Part shown: positions 53,877 through 61,314 of the stretch, piece after piece | Layout of the letters: every line of letters starts with the position of its first letter | Position numbering within the stretch: position 1 is the first letter of the stretch | Assembly: GCA_963695175.1 (NCBI GenBank) | Contig: CAVOGG010000002.1 | Span: 496,001 to 560,000, forward strand | From: Fodinibacter sp963695175 | Lineage (GTDB): Bacteria; Actinomycetota; Actinomycetes; Actinomycetales; Dermatophilaceae | Length of the DNA: 64,000 nucleotides | Direction of reading: 5' to 3' | Position numbers and translations under genes: made by a program | Notes under the pieces: generated by a model | The model's input: only the letters and a program-made list of their open reading frames with translations | Told to the model about the DNA's origin: nothing | The model's database searches: none

Positions 53877-54273
53877 GGGCGGTGCCGCCGCGTCCGGGGG
53901 AACGTGTTGCGCGCAGCGTTGACAGGTACGCCAGCCCCTCCTCGAGGTCGAGCGCGGTCGCGACGGTCCCCATCCCCATCCCGAGTCGCACCATGGCGTA
54001 TGCCACGTCAGGCTGGATCCCGACGATCACCGTGACGGCCCCGCGCAGTCGTGCCATCTCCGAGATCGTGCGCAGGGTGCGGGACCCGAAGCTGTCGAGC
54101 ACGTCCAGGGCGGCGACATCGATGATCACCCCGCGGGCCCGGTGCTGGCCGATCTGCTCGATGAGGTCGTTCTGGAAGCGGATCATCTCGGAGTCGTCCA
54201 GGGCAGTGTGGATCGACGCGACGAGGGTGTCCCCCTGTCGCAGGATCGAGACGAGCGCCGGTCCGGAGTTCAC
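53869..54273 (-). CDS. RsbS-like STAS domain protein
   Basis: A 134-residue STAS-domain protein. The phosphorylation loop is in VIDVAALDVLDSFGSRTL, where S in DSFGS corresponds to the RsbS phosphoserine. The remainder has the alternating strand-helix plan ending in a helix with LEEGLAYLST. It is predicted to be the scaffold or antagonist that holds the RsbT-like kinase domain. It starts with GTG overlapping the rsbR-like stop (GTGA). Confidence 0.88.
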   Translation of the reverse strand: MNSGPALVSILRQGDTLVASIHTALDDSEMIRFQNDLIEQIGQHRARGVIIDVAALDVLDSFGSRTLRTISEMARLRGAVTVIVGIQPDVAYAMVRLGMGMGTVATALDLEEGLAYLSTLRATRSPGRGGTARG

Positions 54274-55163
54274 GAGTCCTCAGGCACCTCGGTCCGCGTC
54301 ACTCGGTAGCCGAGCAGCCGCTCGGCCTCCTCCAGGCCACCCTGGAGGTCGCCGATGGTGTTCATCTTGCTCAGGTCCACGCCGATCGTCACGAGGGTCT
54401 GGGCGATGGTCGGCGAGAGACCCGTGATGATGACGCTGGCGCCCATCAGCCGCGACGCGTCCACGGTCTGGACCAGGTGGTTCGCGACGGTCTCGTCGAC
54501 GTCGGGGGCTCCGGTGATGTCGATGACGACGACCTTGGCTCGGTGGGTGCGGATGCCGCTGAGGAGCTGCTCGGTGAGCTGGCGGGCCCGTTCGCTGTCC
54601 AGGACGCCGATGATGGGCAGGATGAGCAGCCGCTCGCGGACCGGCAGGACCGGCGTGGACAGCTCGCGGATCGCGTCCTGCTGCTGGCGGATGACGCGCT
54701 CGCGTTCGTCGACGAAGCTCACCGCCACGGTGTTGGCGATGCGGTTGGCGGCCGGCTCGTAGGCGTCGAGGATGTGGTTGAGCAGGGCGAAGTCTCGTTG
54801 GTACTTCTCGAAGAGCGAGCGTGCCAGCACGTCGCGCAGGAGCAGGACGATGCCGACCACCTCGTGCGTCTCCACCCCCCGCGGGATGATCCGTTCGGAC
54901 AGGTCGCGGGCGTAGTGCTGCAGCGCCTCGACGCTCCCGGTCTCGAGGACCTCGACGTAGTTGTCGTAGACCGAGGTCGTCTCGGCGGACATCTCCTGTG
55001 GGGTCATCGCCTCCAGGAGGTGAGCATCCCTGATGCGGGAGACCCACTCGTCCCGCAACTTCTCGCGGTGCTCCCGCAGGTGTGCAACCAGCTGGGGCAG
55101 CAGGTGCTCACCTGTCTGCGTGCCCTCGGAGCGGCTCGAATCCTCCATGACGTCTTCCTTCAT
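54270..55163 (-). CDS. RsbR-like stressosome sensor
   Basis: A 297-residue protein. The N-terminal half is helical (EKLRDEWVSRIRDA, ALQHYARDLSERIIPRG, VVGIVLLLRDVLARSLFEKY), like RsbRD-type sensor domains. The C-terminal half (from residue about 165) is a STAS domain with VIDITGAPDVDETVANHL, where the T in DITG corresponds to the first RsbR phosphothreonine. It overlaps the fused sigma-kinase gene (ATGA) and the rsbS-like gene (GTGA). Confidence 0.88.
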   Translation of the reverse strand: MKEDVMEDSSRSEGTQTGEHLLPQLVAHLREHREKLRDEWVSRIRDAHLLEAMTPQEMSAETTSVYDNYVEVLETGSVEALQHYARDLSERIIPRGVETHEVVGIVLLLRDVLARSLFEKYQRDFALLNHILDAYEPAANRIANTVAVSFVDERERVIRQQQDAIRELSTPVLPVRERLLILPIIGVLDSERARQLTEQLLSGIRTHRAKVVVIDITGAPDVDETVANHLVQTVDASRLMGASVIITGLSPTIAQTLVTIGVDLSKMNTIGDLQGGLEEAERLLGYRVTRTEVPEDS

Positions 55164-56251
55164 GCTCGTCCCTTCCTGTCGAACCACTTGGTCATGATGA
55201 CGGTGGTGCCCCGGCCCACCTCGGAGGCGATCTCGAACTCGTCGACGAGGCGCCGGGCGCCGGGCAGGCCGAGCCCCAGGCCTTCTTCGGTGCTGTAGCC
55301 GTCGCTCATGGCGCGCCCGATGTCGGGGATCCCCGGGCCGGTGTCACGCGCGACCACGCGGATGCCTGGTTGAGGGTCCTCGAGGAGCGAGATCGTGATG
55401 GTGCCGTGGTCCGCGAAGCGCACGATGTTGCGCGCCACCTCCGACACGGCGGTCGCGAGCAGGGTGAGGTCGGTGCCGGTGAACCCGGCGCGCACCGCCA
55501 CCTCGCGTGCAGCCTGCCGTGCGGCGACGATGTCCTCGTCACTGCTGATCATGACCTGCACCTCGTCGTCGCGAACCGGGCCGCGGCCGAGCAGGGGTTC
55601 ACTGAGTCGGGAGCAGAGGTCGCACTCCAGGAGGTGCTGAGCGGCTTCGACCTCCCGCTGGCGTCGTCGGTCGGCGCTGGAGAGCGCCAGCAGGACCGCG
55701 CGACACCGCTCCGTGGGTGGTTCGACCTGCTCGAGGGCCAAGAGGTACTCGACACGCAGCCGGGCTCGGGCGCGCTTGAGCTGTGCTGCAACCGCGCCGG
55801 ACGTGGTGCCCCGGCCCTGTGCGAGAGTTCTGGTGGGCTCCCCGTCGATCTCGTGTGCGAGCAACATCCGCCGGTCGGTGTCGTCAAGGCGGCGCACCGC
55901 TTCGGCGATGGCCCGCTGTTCCTCGGTGGCGACGACCCGCTCAGCCGCCTGCTCCGGCTCGCTGGGGTCGTGGGCGCGGTGCCGGTTTCGTTGTTCGCGG
56001 TCCTGTTGGCGCCACATGGTGGCCATCACGTTGCGCACCGTCGCGATCGCGTACGGCTCCACCATGCCCGGCTCGATGCGGTCGCGGGCGGCCAAGACGC
56101 GGACCAGGGTCTCCTGCACGAGGTCTTCGGCCGATGGATGGTTCCCTACCCGGGCCGCCACGATCCGCCGGAGCATGGGGATGAGGTCGGCGACGTCGCC
56201 TACAGTCCCCTCGCGCCCCAGCGTCTCATCGGCCGCGGCCCGCTCGGTCAC
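55160..56251 (-). CDS. Fusion of ECF-type sigma factor, zinc motif and RsbT-like kinase
   Basis: A 363-residue three-part protein. Residues about 20-85 are a sigma region 2 (PSAEDLVQETLVRVLA, YAIATVRNVMATMWR). Residues about 113-170 are a sigma region 4 (RLDDTDRRMLLAHEIDG, GTTSGAVAAQLKRARARLR). Residues 183-213 hold C183 and HLLECDLC, the Hx3Cx2C pattern of zinc anti-sigma domains. Residues about 230-360 are an RsbT-like GHKL kinase (E271/N275, DTGPGIPD, GLGLGLPGARRLVDEFE). The GTG start has no ribosome binding site. It opens the Rsb-type operon. Confidence 0.9.
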   Translation of the reverse strand: MTERAAADETLGREGTVGDVADLIPMLRRIVAARVGNHPSAEDLVQETLVRVLAARDRIEPGMVEPYAIATVRNVMATMWRQQDREQRNRHRAHDPSEPEQAAERVVATEEQRAIAEAVRRLDDTDRRMLLAHEIDGEPTRTLAQGRGTTSGAVAAQLKRARARLRVEYLLALEQVEPPTERCRAVLLALSSADRRRQREVEAAQHLLECDLCSRLSEPLLGRGPVRDDEVQVMISSDEDIVAARQAAREVAVRAGFTGTDLTLLATAVSEVARNIVRFADHGTITISLLEDPQPGIRVVARDTGPGIPDIGRAMSDGYSTEEGLGLGLPGARRLVDEFEIASEVGRGTTVIMTKWFDRKGRA

Positions 56252-56261
56252 GATGCCGACA

Positions 56262-56459
56262 CTAGACGGGACCGGCCTCGGGAACGTTCCTCTTGACCCG
56301 CTGGTTTGGCTCCGCGCTCGGATGAGCGGCCTCGGATGTGGACGGGTCTTGCAGTAGGGCGCTCTCCTGGGTCGGGTCGACGTACCCGGGTGGTGGCGGT
56401 GGGTCCCGCAGGAGCGGTTCATGGGGGTGCTGCTCCGGGTCCTCGAGCAGCTCAGCCAT
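56262..56459 (-). CDS. Small proline- and acid-rich hypothetical protein
   Basis: A 65-residue frame on the same strand as the sigma-kinase gene: MAELLEDPEQHPHEPLL, then a proline run, QESALLQDPSTSEAAHP and a basic end. It is low complexity and unlike any family I recognise. Its stop codon (56262-56264) falls inside the -10 region proposed for the sigma gene. It could be real or a chance frame. Confidence 0.35.
   Translation of the reverse strand: MAELLEDPEQHPHEPLLRDPPPPPGYVDPTQESALLQDPSTSEAAHPSAEPNQRVKRNVPEAGPV
56263..56290 (-). promoter_or_regulatory. ECF-like promoter of the sigma-kinase operon
   Basis: On the minus strand GGAAC (56286-56290) is followed after 17 bases by CGTCTA (56263-56268). 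The GGAAC/CGTC pair with that spacing is typical of ECF sigma promoters. It lies 12 bases upstream of the GTG at 56251, which fits a near-leaderless mRNA and self-activation. GGAACGTTCC at 56281-56290 is also a palindrome. Confidence 0.6.
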
Positions 56460-56551
56460 GGGGACCGCCGCCCGGCGCCGGTCGCTCTGAGCTTTGGGGC
56501 GCACGAGAGCTGATGAGGCTCGGAATGCCTCGATGTCCCGACCGGGGGTGT

Positions 56552-56901
56552 TCAGCGCCGGTCTGAATCAGCGTCATCGCGGATCCGTCGCCCTTCCTCG
56601 ATGAGGTCGTCGCGCTTGCTCCGCCGCTTGTCCGCGGCCCGCGTCTCGCGCGGTGAGACCTGGAGGTCTCGGGCTCCTCGGTCGATGCGTCCACTGGTGG
56701 GGCCTTTGCCTCTGTTGGCGGCACCCGACGTGCGGGCGCGGCTCTGCGGGGTGGGAGTTGGGTTCGAGCAAAGTGGCCGGGGCGGGCTGCTCGCCACCGG
56801 CGTGGGGGCGGGGAGGCACGCAGCATCCATTCCTCCGTTCGTTGGAGGGCCACGATGAAACCCAGCACGACCACCGGGGTGATCAGGACCAGCAGGGTCA
56901 C
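56552..56901 (-). pseudogene. Possible frameshifted membrane-anchored protein
   Basis: A minus-strand GTG at 56901 starts a membrane helix (VTLLVLITPVVVLGFIVALQ followed by RTEEWM), while the C-terminal, protein-like part (RIDRGARDLQVSPRETRAAD, then KRDDLIEEGRRIRDDADSD) is in another frame and ends at 56552. A frameshift somewhere in the low-complexity middle (about 56700-56830) is the simplest reading. The start overlaps the stop of the next gene upstream (GTGA), which supports the start. No family is recognised. Confidence 0.5.
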
Positions 56902-57329
56902 GAGCGTCGCACCGCCCGAGGCCCGGGAGCGTCGGGTCGCCCGGATCGGCTGCCGGTGCCCCCACCCAGGGAGAGCAACGGGTCGATCCTGATCGCGTCG
57001 ACGTCGACGATGAGACCCATGAGGTCCAGCTGGAAGGGCCGCACGACCGGCGCGAACCCGCCGCGTTCCCTCACAAGGTCCGCGGCGGCGGTCGCCCGTC
57101 GGCTGTCGACGCCGACAAGGCTGCCGTCGACGTCGCGCAGTTCTCCGGTGAACACGCCGCGCACGAAGGCTCCACGAGGCACTATCACGAGCCGGTGCAC
57201 CCGCAGGAACCCCTCCATGCGGCCCGTGCGGCCGCTCGGCGACCGGAAGCTCCCCACGACGGGCACGCGGTTGCCCGCAGGACGGGCCGACACGGAGCGC
57301 TGCCGGGGACGGAAGGCGATGACGGTCAT
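56898..57329 (-). CDS. Hypothetical protein, related to the 57425-58033 gene
   Basis: A 143-residue protein. The middle has GRMEGFLRVHRLVIVPRGAF and GVFTGELRDVDGSLVGVDS; then LDLMGLIVDVDAIRIDPL, which resembles LDLNVLGLEVHLNQVVLDI in the neighbouring exported protein. The two may be paralogous or partner proteins. There is no signal peptide. The ATG at 57329 is chosen as the start of the strand-rich part. Its stop overlaps the GTG of the next frame. Confidence 0.6.
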   Translation of the reverse strand: MTVIAFRPRQRSVSARPAGNRVPVVGSFRSPSGRTGRMEGFLRVHRLVIVPRGAFVRGVFTGELRDVDGSLVGVDSRRATAAADLVRERGGFAPVVRPFQLDLMGLIVDVDAIRIDPLLSLGGGTGSRSGRPDAPGPRAVRRS

Positions 57330-57366
57330 GCGAGCCTCCGGACGGGGGTGGGCGGGGTGTTGGGGT

Positions 57367-57397
57367 GGTGGCACCCGGGTGCAGGCCGGGTGCCACC
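57367..57397 (-). terminator. Hairpin terminator after the 57425-58033 gene
   Basis: GGTGGCACCCGG pairs with CCGGGTGCCACC around a 7-base loop. It starts 28 bases past the stop of the minus-strand exported protein gene. Confidence 0.75.
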
Positions 57398-57424
57398 ACG
57401 GCAGGTGGCTACGTCAGCGGGACG

Positions 57425-58033
57425 TCAGGCGCCGAGTCCGTTGAGGATGCCCAGGATCTGGTTGAGCAGGGCAGCGATCTGCCCCAGGGCCGCACCACCG
57501 TCGAGCAGACCGGCCACGGCGCAGAGCAGGTTGCCCAGGAGGTTGCCGGCGCCCGTCGCGCCCACGATGTCGAGCACGACCTGGTTGAGGTGCACCTCGA
57601 GCCCGAGGACGTTGAGGTCCAGCGGCCCCAGCACGAGGTTCAGGATGTCGCAGGACGCGGCGCTGACACCGCTGGCGGCCGCACCGCTGGTGACGTCCTT
57701 GACCTGCAGGTCCATCGTCTTGGTGTGCGGCACAGAACCGCGTGCCCCCTGCAGGGTGGTCGTGACCGCCGAACGCATCATCAGCTTGCCGCCGTCGTTC
57801 CAGAACTTCTGCGGCACGATCGTGACGGCCGCGTTGCCGCTGCGGCCGTGCTTGTCGGTCCAGGTCCCGGTGTAGTTCCAGGCCTGGCCCTGCATCGTGC
57901 TCGCCTTGGTCGCCGCGGCCGACTTGTGCTCGGGCGCGGCCATCGCGCCCGCGACGAGACCCGGGCCGAATCCGAGGGCGCCCACGAGGATCAGGGCGGC
58001 CGTTCCGGTGCGGGCAGTCTTGCTCTTCAACAT
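57425..58033 (-). CDS. Exported protein with a conserved actinobacterial C-terminal motif
   Basis: A 202-residue exported protein: signal peptide at residues 1 to about 32 (TGTAALILVGALGFGPGLVA, cleavage near AMA-AP), a Gly/Asn/Thr-rich middle, and a C-terminal hydrophobic region with CDILNLVLGPLDLNVLGLEV and LLGNLLCAVAGLLDGG. That last motif recurs in exported actinobacterial proteins of unknown role; its two Cys could form a disulfide. The ATG at 58033 has GAAGGAG upstream. A hairpin follows. Confidence 0.8.
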   Translation of the reverse strand: MLKSKTARTGTAALILVGALGFGPGLVAGAMAAPEHKSAAATKASTMQGQAWNYTGTWTDKHGRSGNAAVTIVPQKFWNDGGKLMMRSAVTTTLQGARGSVPHTKTMDLQVKDVTSGAAASGVSAASCDILNLVLGPLDLNVLGLEVHLNQVVLDIVGATGAGNLLGNLLCAVAGLLDGGAALGQIAALLNQILGILNGLGA

Positions 58034-58319
58034 GGTGTCTCCTTCGTGGACCGAGGTCCTCGGATGTGTTCTGAACACGGTGGGGAGCCGATCTGACTGC
58101 CCTCACACGACCGAAGACGCCGCCCGGTCGCCGGCATGACGTGGCGGCATCCGCTTTCCGTAGCAGCGCCAGCCCCCGCGAGGGGAGCGTGACCCCGGAA
58201 TGCAGAACCGGCTCGCGTCACGTCGTGGGGGTCCGGGCGTCCTCTTCAGGTGAGCACCCGATCTTCGGGCTCCGCTCGACGGGCCAGGGCCCGCGGACCC
58301 GATGACGAGGAGTAGGTCG

Positions 58320-59021
58320 GTGCACGACATCCACAGCGAGACACACCCGGCCGAGAGCTTGTCGGACACGCCGAACGCGCTCGCCGCCCTGGCCGGCGCC
58401 ATGCGGCTGGTGATGCTGTCGCTCGATGCCAGCGAAGCCGGCTCGCCCCTCGACGTGCTCGTCCGGGCCGCCGCGGCGCAGGTGCCCGGCGCCACCGAGG
58501 CCAGCGTGACGATGCTCCGGCACGGTCGCTTCAGCACAGTGGCATCGACCGGTGGGGCCGAGGAGGCGAGCGTTCAGAGTGCCCTCTCATACCGGCTGAC
58601 GGTGCTCGACCACCCCGGGACCACCACCGCAACCCTGAACATCTACTCCGAGCAGCCAGATGCCTTCGACGACGTGTCGGTGAACACCGGGCGCGTGCTC
58701 GCCACGCATGGCTCCCTGCTGGTTACCGCGATGCTCGCACGCGAAAGCGCCAACAACCTCGAGCGCGCGCTGGAAAGCAACCGCGAAATCGGTGTCGCCA
58801 TGGGCATCCTGATGCAGCGCCACCGCCTGACCCGCGAGCAGGCTTTCCACATCCTGTCCGTCGCGAGCCAGGAGGCCAACCGCAAGGTCGCCGACATCGC
58901 CACCGAGGTGGCCGACACCGGCATCCTCGCGATCCGCGGCTGGCCGGGCTCGACGACCCCGACGGCCGAAGGTTCCACGGACGGCTTCCCGACGCCAAGA
59001 ACAGCCCTTGGTCCGACATAG
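58320..59021 (+). CDS. GAF and ANTAR domain regulator
   Basis: About 233 residues: a GAF-like sensor (residues about 25-150, starting LAALAGAMRLVMLSLD) and an ANTAR RNA-binding domain at the C-terminus (NREIGVAMGILMQRHRLTRE, then QAFHILSVASQEANRKVADIA). ANTAR proteins bind dual-hairpin RNAs to prevent transcription termination. The GTG at 58320 has AGGAG about seven bases upstream and is preferred over the ATG at 58302. Its target is not evident in this window. Confidence 0.9.
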   Translation: MHDIHSETHPAESLSDTPNALAALAGAMRLVMLSLDASEAGSPLDVLVRAAAAQVPGATEASVTMLRHGRFSTVASTGGAEEASVQSALSYRLTVLDHPGTTTATLNIYSEQPDAFDDVSVNTGRVLATHGSLLVTAMLARESANNLERALESNREIGVAMGILMQRHRLTREQAFHILSVASQEANRKVADIATEVADTGILAIRGWPGSTTPTAEGSTDGFPTPRTALGPT

Positions 59022-59142
59022 CCACCGCCTGCCGCCGCCGCCGCAGATCCATCACATCGGACCATTCCGCCGTGTTCTTGGAACCGACGCGCAGGGCACG
59101 GGCAGGCCTGTTGGTTCGCTCGCCCAACGAGAGAGGCCCACC

Positions 59143-59361
59143 ATGGATTCAGGCTCCTCCCGAGAGCTCAACGACGACGTGCTCTCAGAGGAAATCAGGC
59201 TCCTCGGCGAGCTCGTTCTGGCCGCATCCAGCGTGACGAGACACCTGACCCAGGACGAGGTGGATCAGGTTCTCGAGCAGGAGAGCACCCCTTGGAGTCG
59301 CTGCGACCCGCCGCCGCCCTCATGTCCGGCACCAAGGTCCAGGCGGCCGACGCCCAGGTGA
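59143..59361 (+). CDS. Small conserved actinobacterial protein
   Basis: A 72-residue protein whose first 50 residues (LSEEIRLLGELVLAASSVTR, HLTQDEVDQVLE) form two helices seen in many small actinobacterial proteins. The last 20 residues are Pro/Arg-rich and unrelated. The ATG at 59143 has GAGAGAGG upstream. It follows the GAF-ANTAR gene by 121 bases and may be part of the same unit. Confidence 0.55.
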   Translation: MDSGSSRELNDDVLSEEIRLLGELVLAASSVTRHLTQDEVDQVLEQESTPWSRCDPPPPSCPAPRSRRPTPR

Positions 59362-59445
59362 TCTCCTGGCTGGCGTTCTCCAGGGTCGTCAGGAGCAACG
59401 CGGCCTTTCGTGTCTTTCAAGGGATCGACGGCCCCGGCCAAGGCG

Positions 59446-59706
59446 CTAGCCCCGACGGCCCCCACCAGCCGTGCCCGTCTCGTCCACCAGCCAGGACGCG
59501 GCGGGCGCAGGCGCCTCAATGGTGTCGGCGTCCGCGTGTGGGCAGCTCGCGAGGATCGGCTCATGGATGGGGCACCTCACTGTCTCGTCCTGGATTGGCA
59601 TGCCTTGCACGTCGAACGCCCGGCCACACTCGCCACACCGTCCCGGTGGTGCAGTCTGGTGGCTCCACGTCTCGGAGTTCCGGGTGCATTCAGTGCACAG
59701 CCTCAT
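59446..59706 (-). CDS. Small protein with Cys-rich zinc-binding motif
   Basis: An 86-residue protein with CTECTRN near the N-terminus, CGECGRAF about 20 residues later, and CPIHEP further on. The Cys pairs suggest one structural zinc site. The C-terminal half is Ala/Glu-rich. There is no known family. It is convergent with the gene at 59143. Confidence 0.5.
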   Translation of the reverse strand: MRLCTECTRNSETWSHQTAPPGRCGECGRAFDVQGMPIQDETVRCPIHEPILASCPHADADTIEAPAPAASWLVDETGTAGGGRRG

Positions 59707-60056
59707 GACTGCACGACCTTCCTGGGTATGGGATCCAATGCCGGATGACGGGTGCGTGCGCGGTAGTTACGCCTCTCACCGCCCGACACCCATGAAGACG
59801 CGGACGCAGCCCCGTGATGACGCGTCGGCAGGGTTCAGGGCCTCCGTGGGAAGCGGGGCGCACCTGGACGGCAGGCAAACACCAGCAAGTACGACGACGA
59901 GGTCACCGCTTGGCTGCGGCTCAGACGGTTAGACGAGCGCGCGCTTCTGCTTCGTCACGCCGATATAGGTGCCGATCTCTCGCGGTTCTCGCTTGACGCC
60001 CTGATGCGGCGGAATGACGCAGCTCATCCTGAGCGCGGTCCCTCGGTCTCGGGCAG
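59707..60056. other. Gap with possible decayed coding sequence
   Basis: No intact gene. A plus-strand frame near 59884-60030 reads coherently (SKYDDEVTAWLRLRRLDERA, DLSRFSLDALMRRND) without a start codon or family, and may be a remnant. Confidence 0.4.
60006..60022 (+). repeat. Dispersed intergenic motif, copy 4
   Basis: GCGGCG-GAA-TGACGCAG, a member of the GCGRCG-N3-TGACGC set, lies in the gene-poor region before the PAP2-like remnant. Confidence 0.5.
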
Positions 60057-60215
60057 GCCGGATGCGGGACCGGCGCTCTCGCGGTGGTGGGGTTCTTCCG
60101 CCTGTATTCGGGTGTGCAGTGGCTGGCCGAGGTCCTGGCCGGCCGCCCGCTCGCCGCCGCGTTTACCGTGCTGTTCGCCAGCCTGCGGCTGATCGGCCCT
60201 GCCCCGCGGGATCGG
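60057..60215 (+). pseudogene. Possible remnant of a PAP2 phosphatase C-terminus
   Basis: A plus-strand frame reads TGALAVVGFFRLYSGVQW, then LAEVLAGRPLAAAFTVLFASL. This matches the last motif of PAP2 phosphatases (R-x-Y-x-G-x-H...DV-x-AG), except that the catalytic His is Gln and the Asp is Glu. No PAP2 N-terminal part is visible in any frame. It is probably a decayed gene end, but a chance match is possible. Confidence 0.4.
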
Positions 60216-60300
60216 GGCTCGCCCAGCACCGCTGCCACGGAAAGGCCCGGCTCGATATATTCAGGGATGTCGGCGGGCAGCCGCTGGGTAGCGGGAGGTC

Positions 60301-61011
60301 ATGATGAGAGTGTTCGCCGATGACGGCGGCCTGTCCTCGTTGAGCGGGGCGCTGATGATCAGCCTCACGCTGGTGCTGCTGGTGCTGCTCGTGCTAGCGC
60401 TGACGGCGACGCTGATCGTGTGGCGGGTGTACCGGCGCGTCCGCGGCTGGCAGGGATGGCACAGGGGCGCGGCCGCGATCCACTCGCGGGCGGTGATGCC
60501 CGGGCCGGGACGTGACATCGCCCGGTTACGTCGTGACTTGCGCAGGGAGGTCGAGGCCGCCGACGTGATGCTGTCTCGCGCGAAAGACGGCCGGCTGTTC
60601 ATCGCCGACGCGCGTGCCCTCATTGACGAGCTCAAGATCAACGCCGCGGCGGTGGATGCCGACCTCGCCAGCATCCAGGACTACGCGGATATGACCCAGC
60701 AGCGCAGCGCCCTGGACGCGCTCGGGCCTCAGGTCACGAAGCTGATCCAGACCAGCTACCGGGCTCGGCAGACGATGCTGCAAACCGAAATCGCGGACCG
60801 CGAGCGACACCTCACGGACCTCAGTGAGCACGTCGAGCGGCAGGCCGCCGCGTTGAAGATCTATCGTCAAGGGGCGAACGGTCTCGACCTGGGCGATCCA
60901 CAGGGCAACTTCGACAACTCGGGCGACTCGCAGTCCCGGAGCCCAGCCAGTAACACGAGTTATCGACCGGGCAAGTCCTCGCCTAAGTGGGGGTCAGCCA
61001 GGATGCCCTGA
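60301..61011 (+). CDS. Membrane-anchored protein with coiled coil
   Basis: A 236-residue protein: one N-terminal membrane helix (LSGALMISLTLVLLVLLVLA), then a long predicted coiled coil (ARLRRDLRREVEAADVMLSR and onwards to about residue 190) and a disordered Ser/Asn/Gly-rich end. The first-helix/cytoplasmic-coil layout suggests a scaffold or shape protein, but no family is recognised. GGGAGG lies three bases before the ATG at 60301. Confidence 0.65.
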   Translation: MMRVFADDGGLSSLSGALMISLTLVLLVLLVLALTATLIVWRVYRRVRGWQGWHRGAAAIHSRAVMPGPGRDIARLRRDLRREVEAADVMLSRAKDGRLFIADARALIDELKINAAAVDADLASIQDYADMTQQRSALDALGPQVTKLIQTSYRARQTMLQTEIADRERHLTDLSEHVERQAAALKIYRQGANGLDLGDPQGNFDNSGDSQSRSPASNTSYRPGKSSPKWGSARMP

Positions 61012-61314
61012 ACAGCTGCAACGCAGCGGCTAGGGCCGACTCGCGCTCGGGAAAGAGCCAGAGTCTCGGCGACAGTCGTGGCAGACCGCGACGGCTCGTC
61101 GGCCCAGCTGGACAACCTCGATCAGGTAGGGACGGCAGGCCCCGTTTCTCCATGGTGGCGGTCGCGACGATGGGCCGCGTCGACAGTGCAGGCGGCCACC
61201 GCTGCGGACAAGTTGTGTGTCGCGTCAGACATGACGACCTCCAACCTCGGCTAGGCGGGTCGCCCCCGCGGGTGTGTGAGCGATCTCCCGAGGGCTCGGT
61301 GCGAGAGTGGTGCC
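61012..61314. other. Intergenic region before the methyltransferase
   Basis: About 300 bases with no convincing gene on either strand. It should contain the promoter of the methyltransferase gene. Confidence 0.5.
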
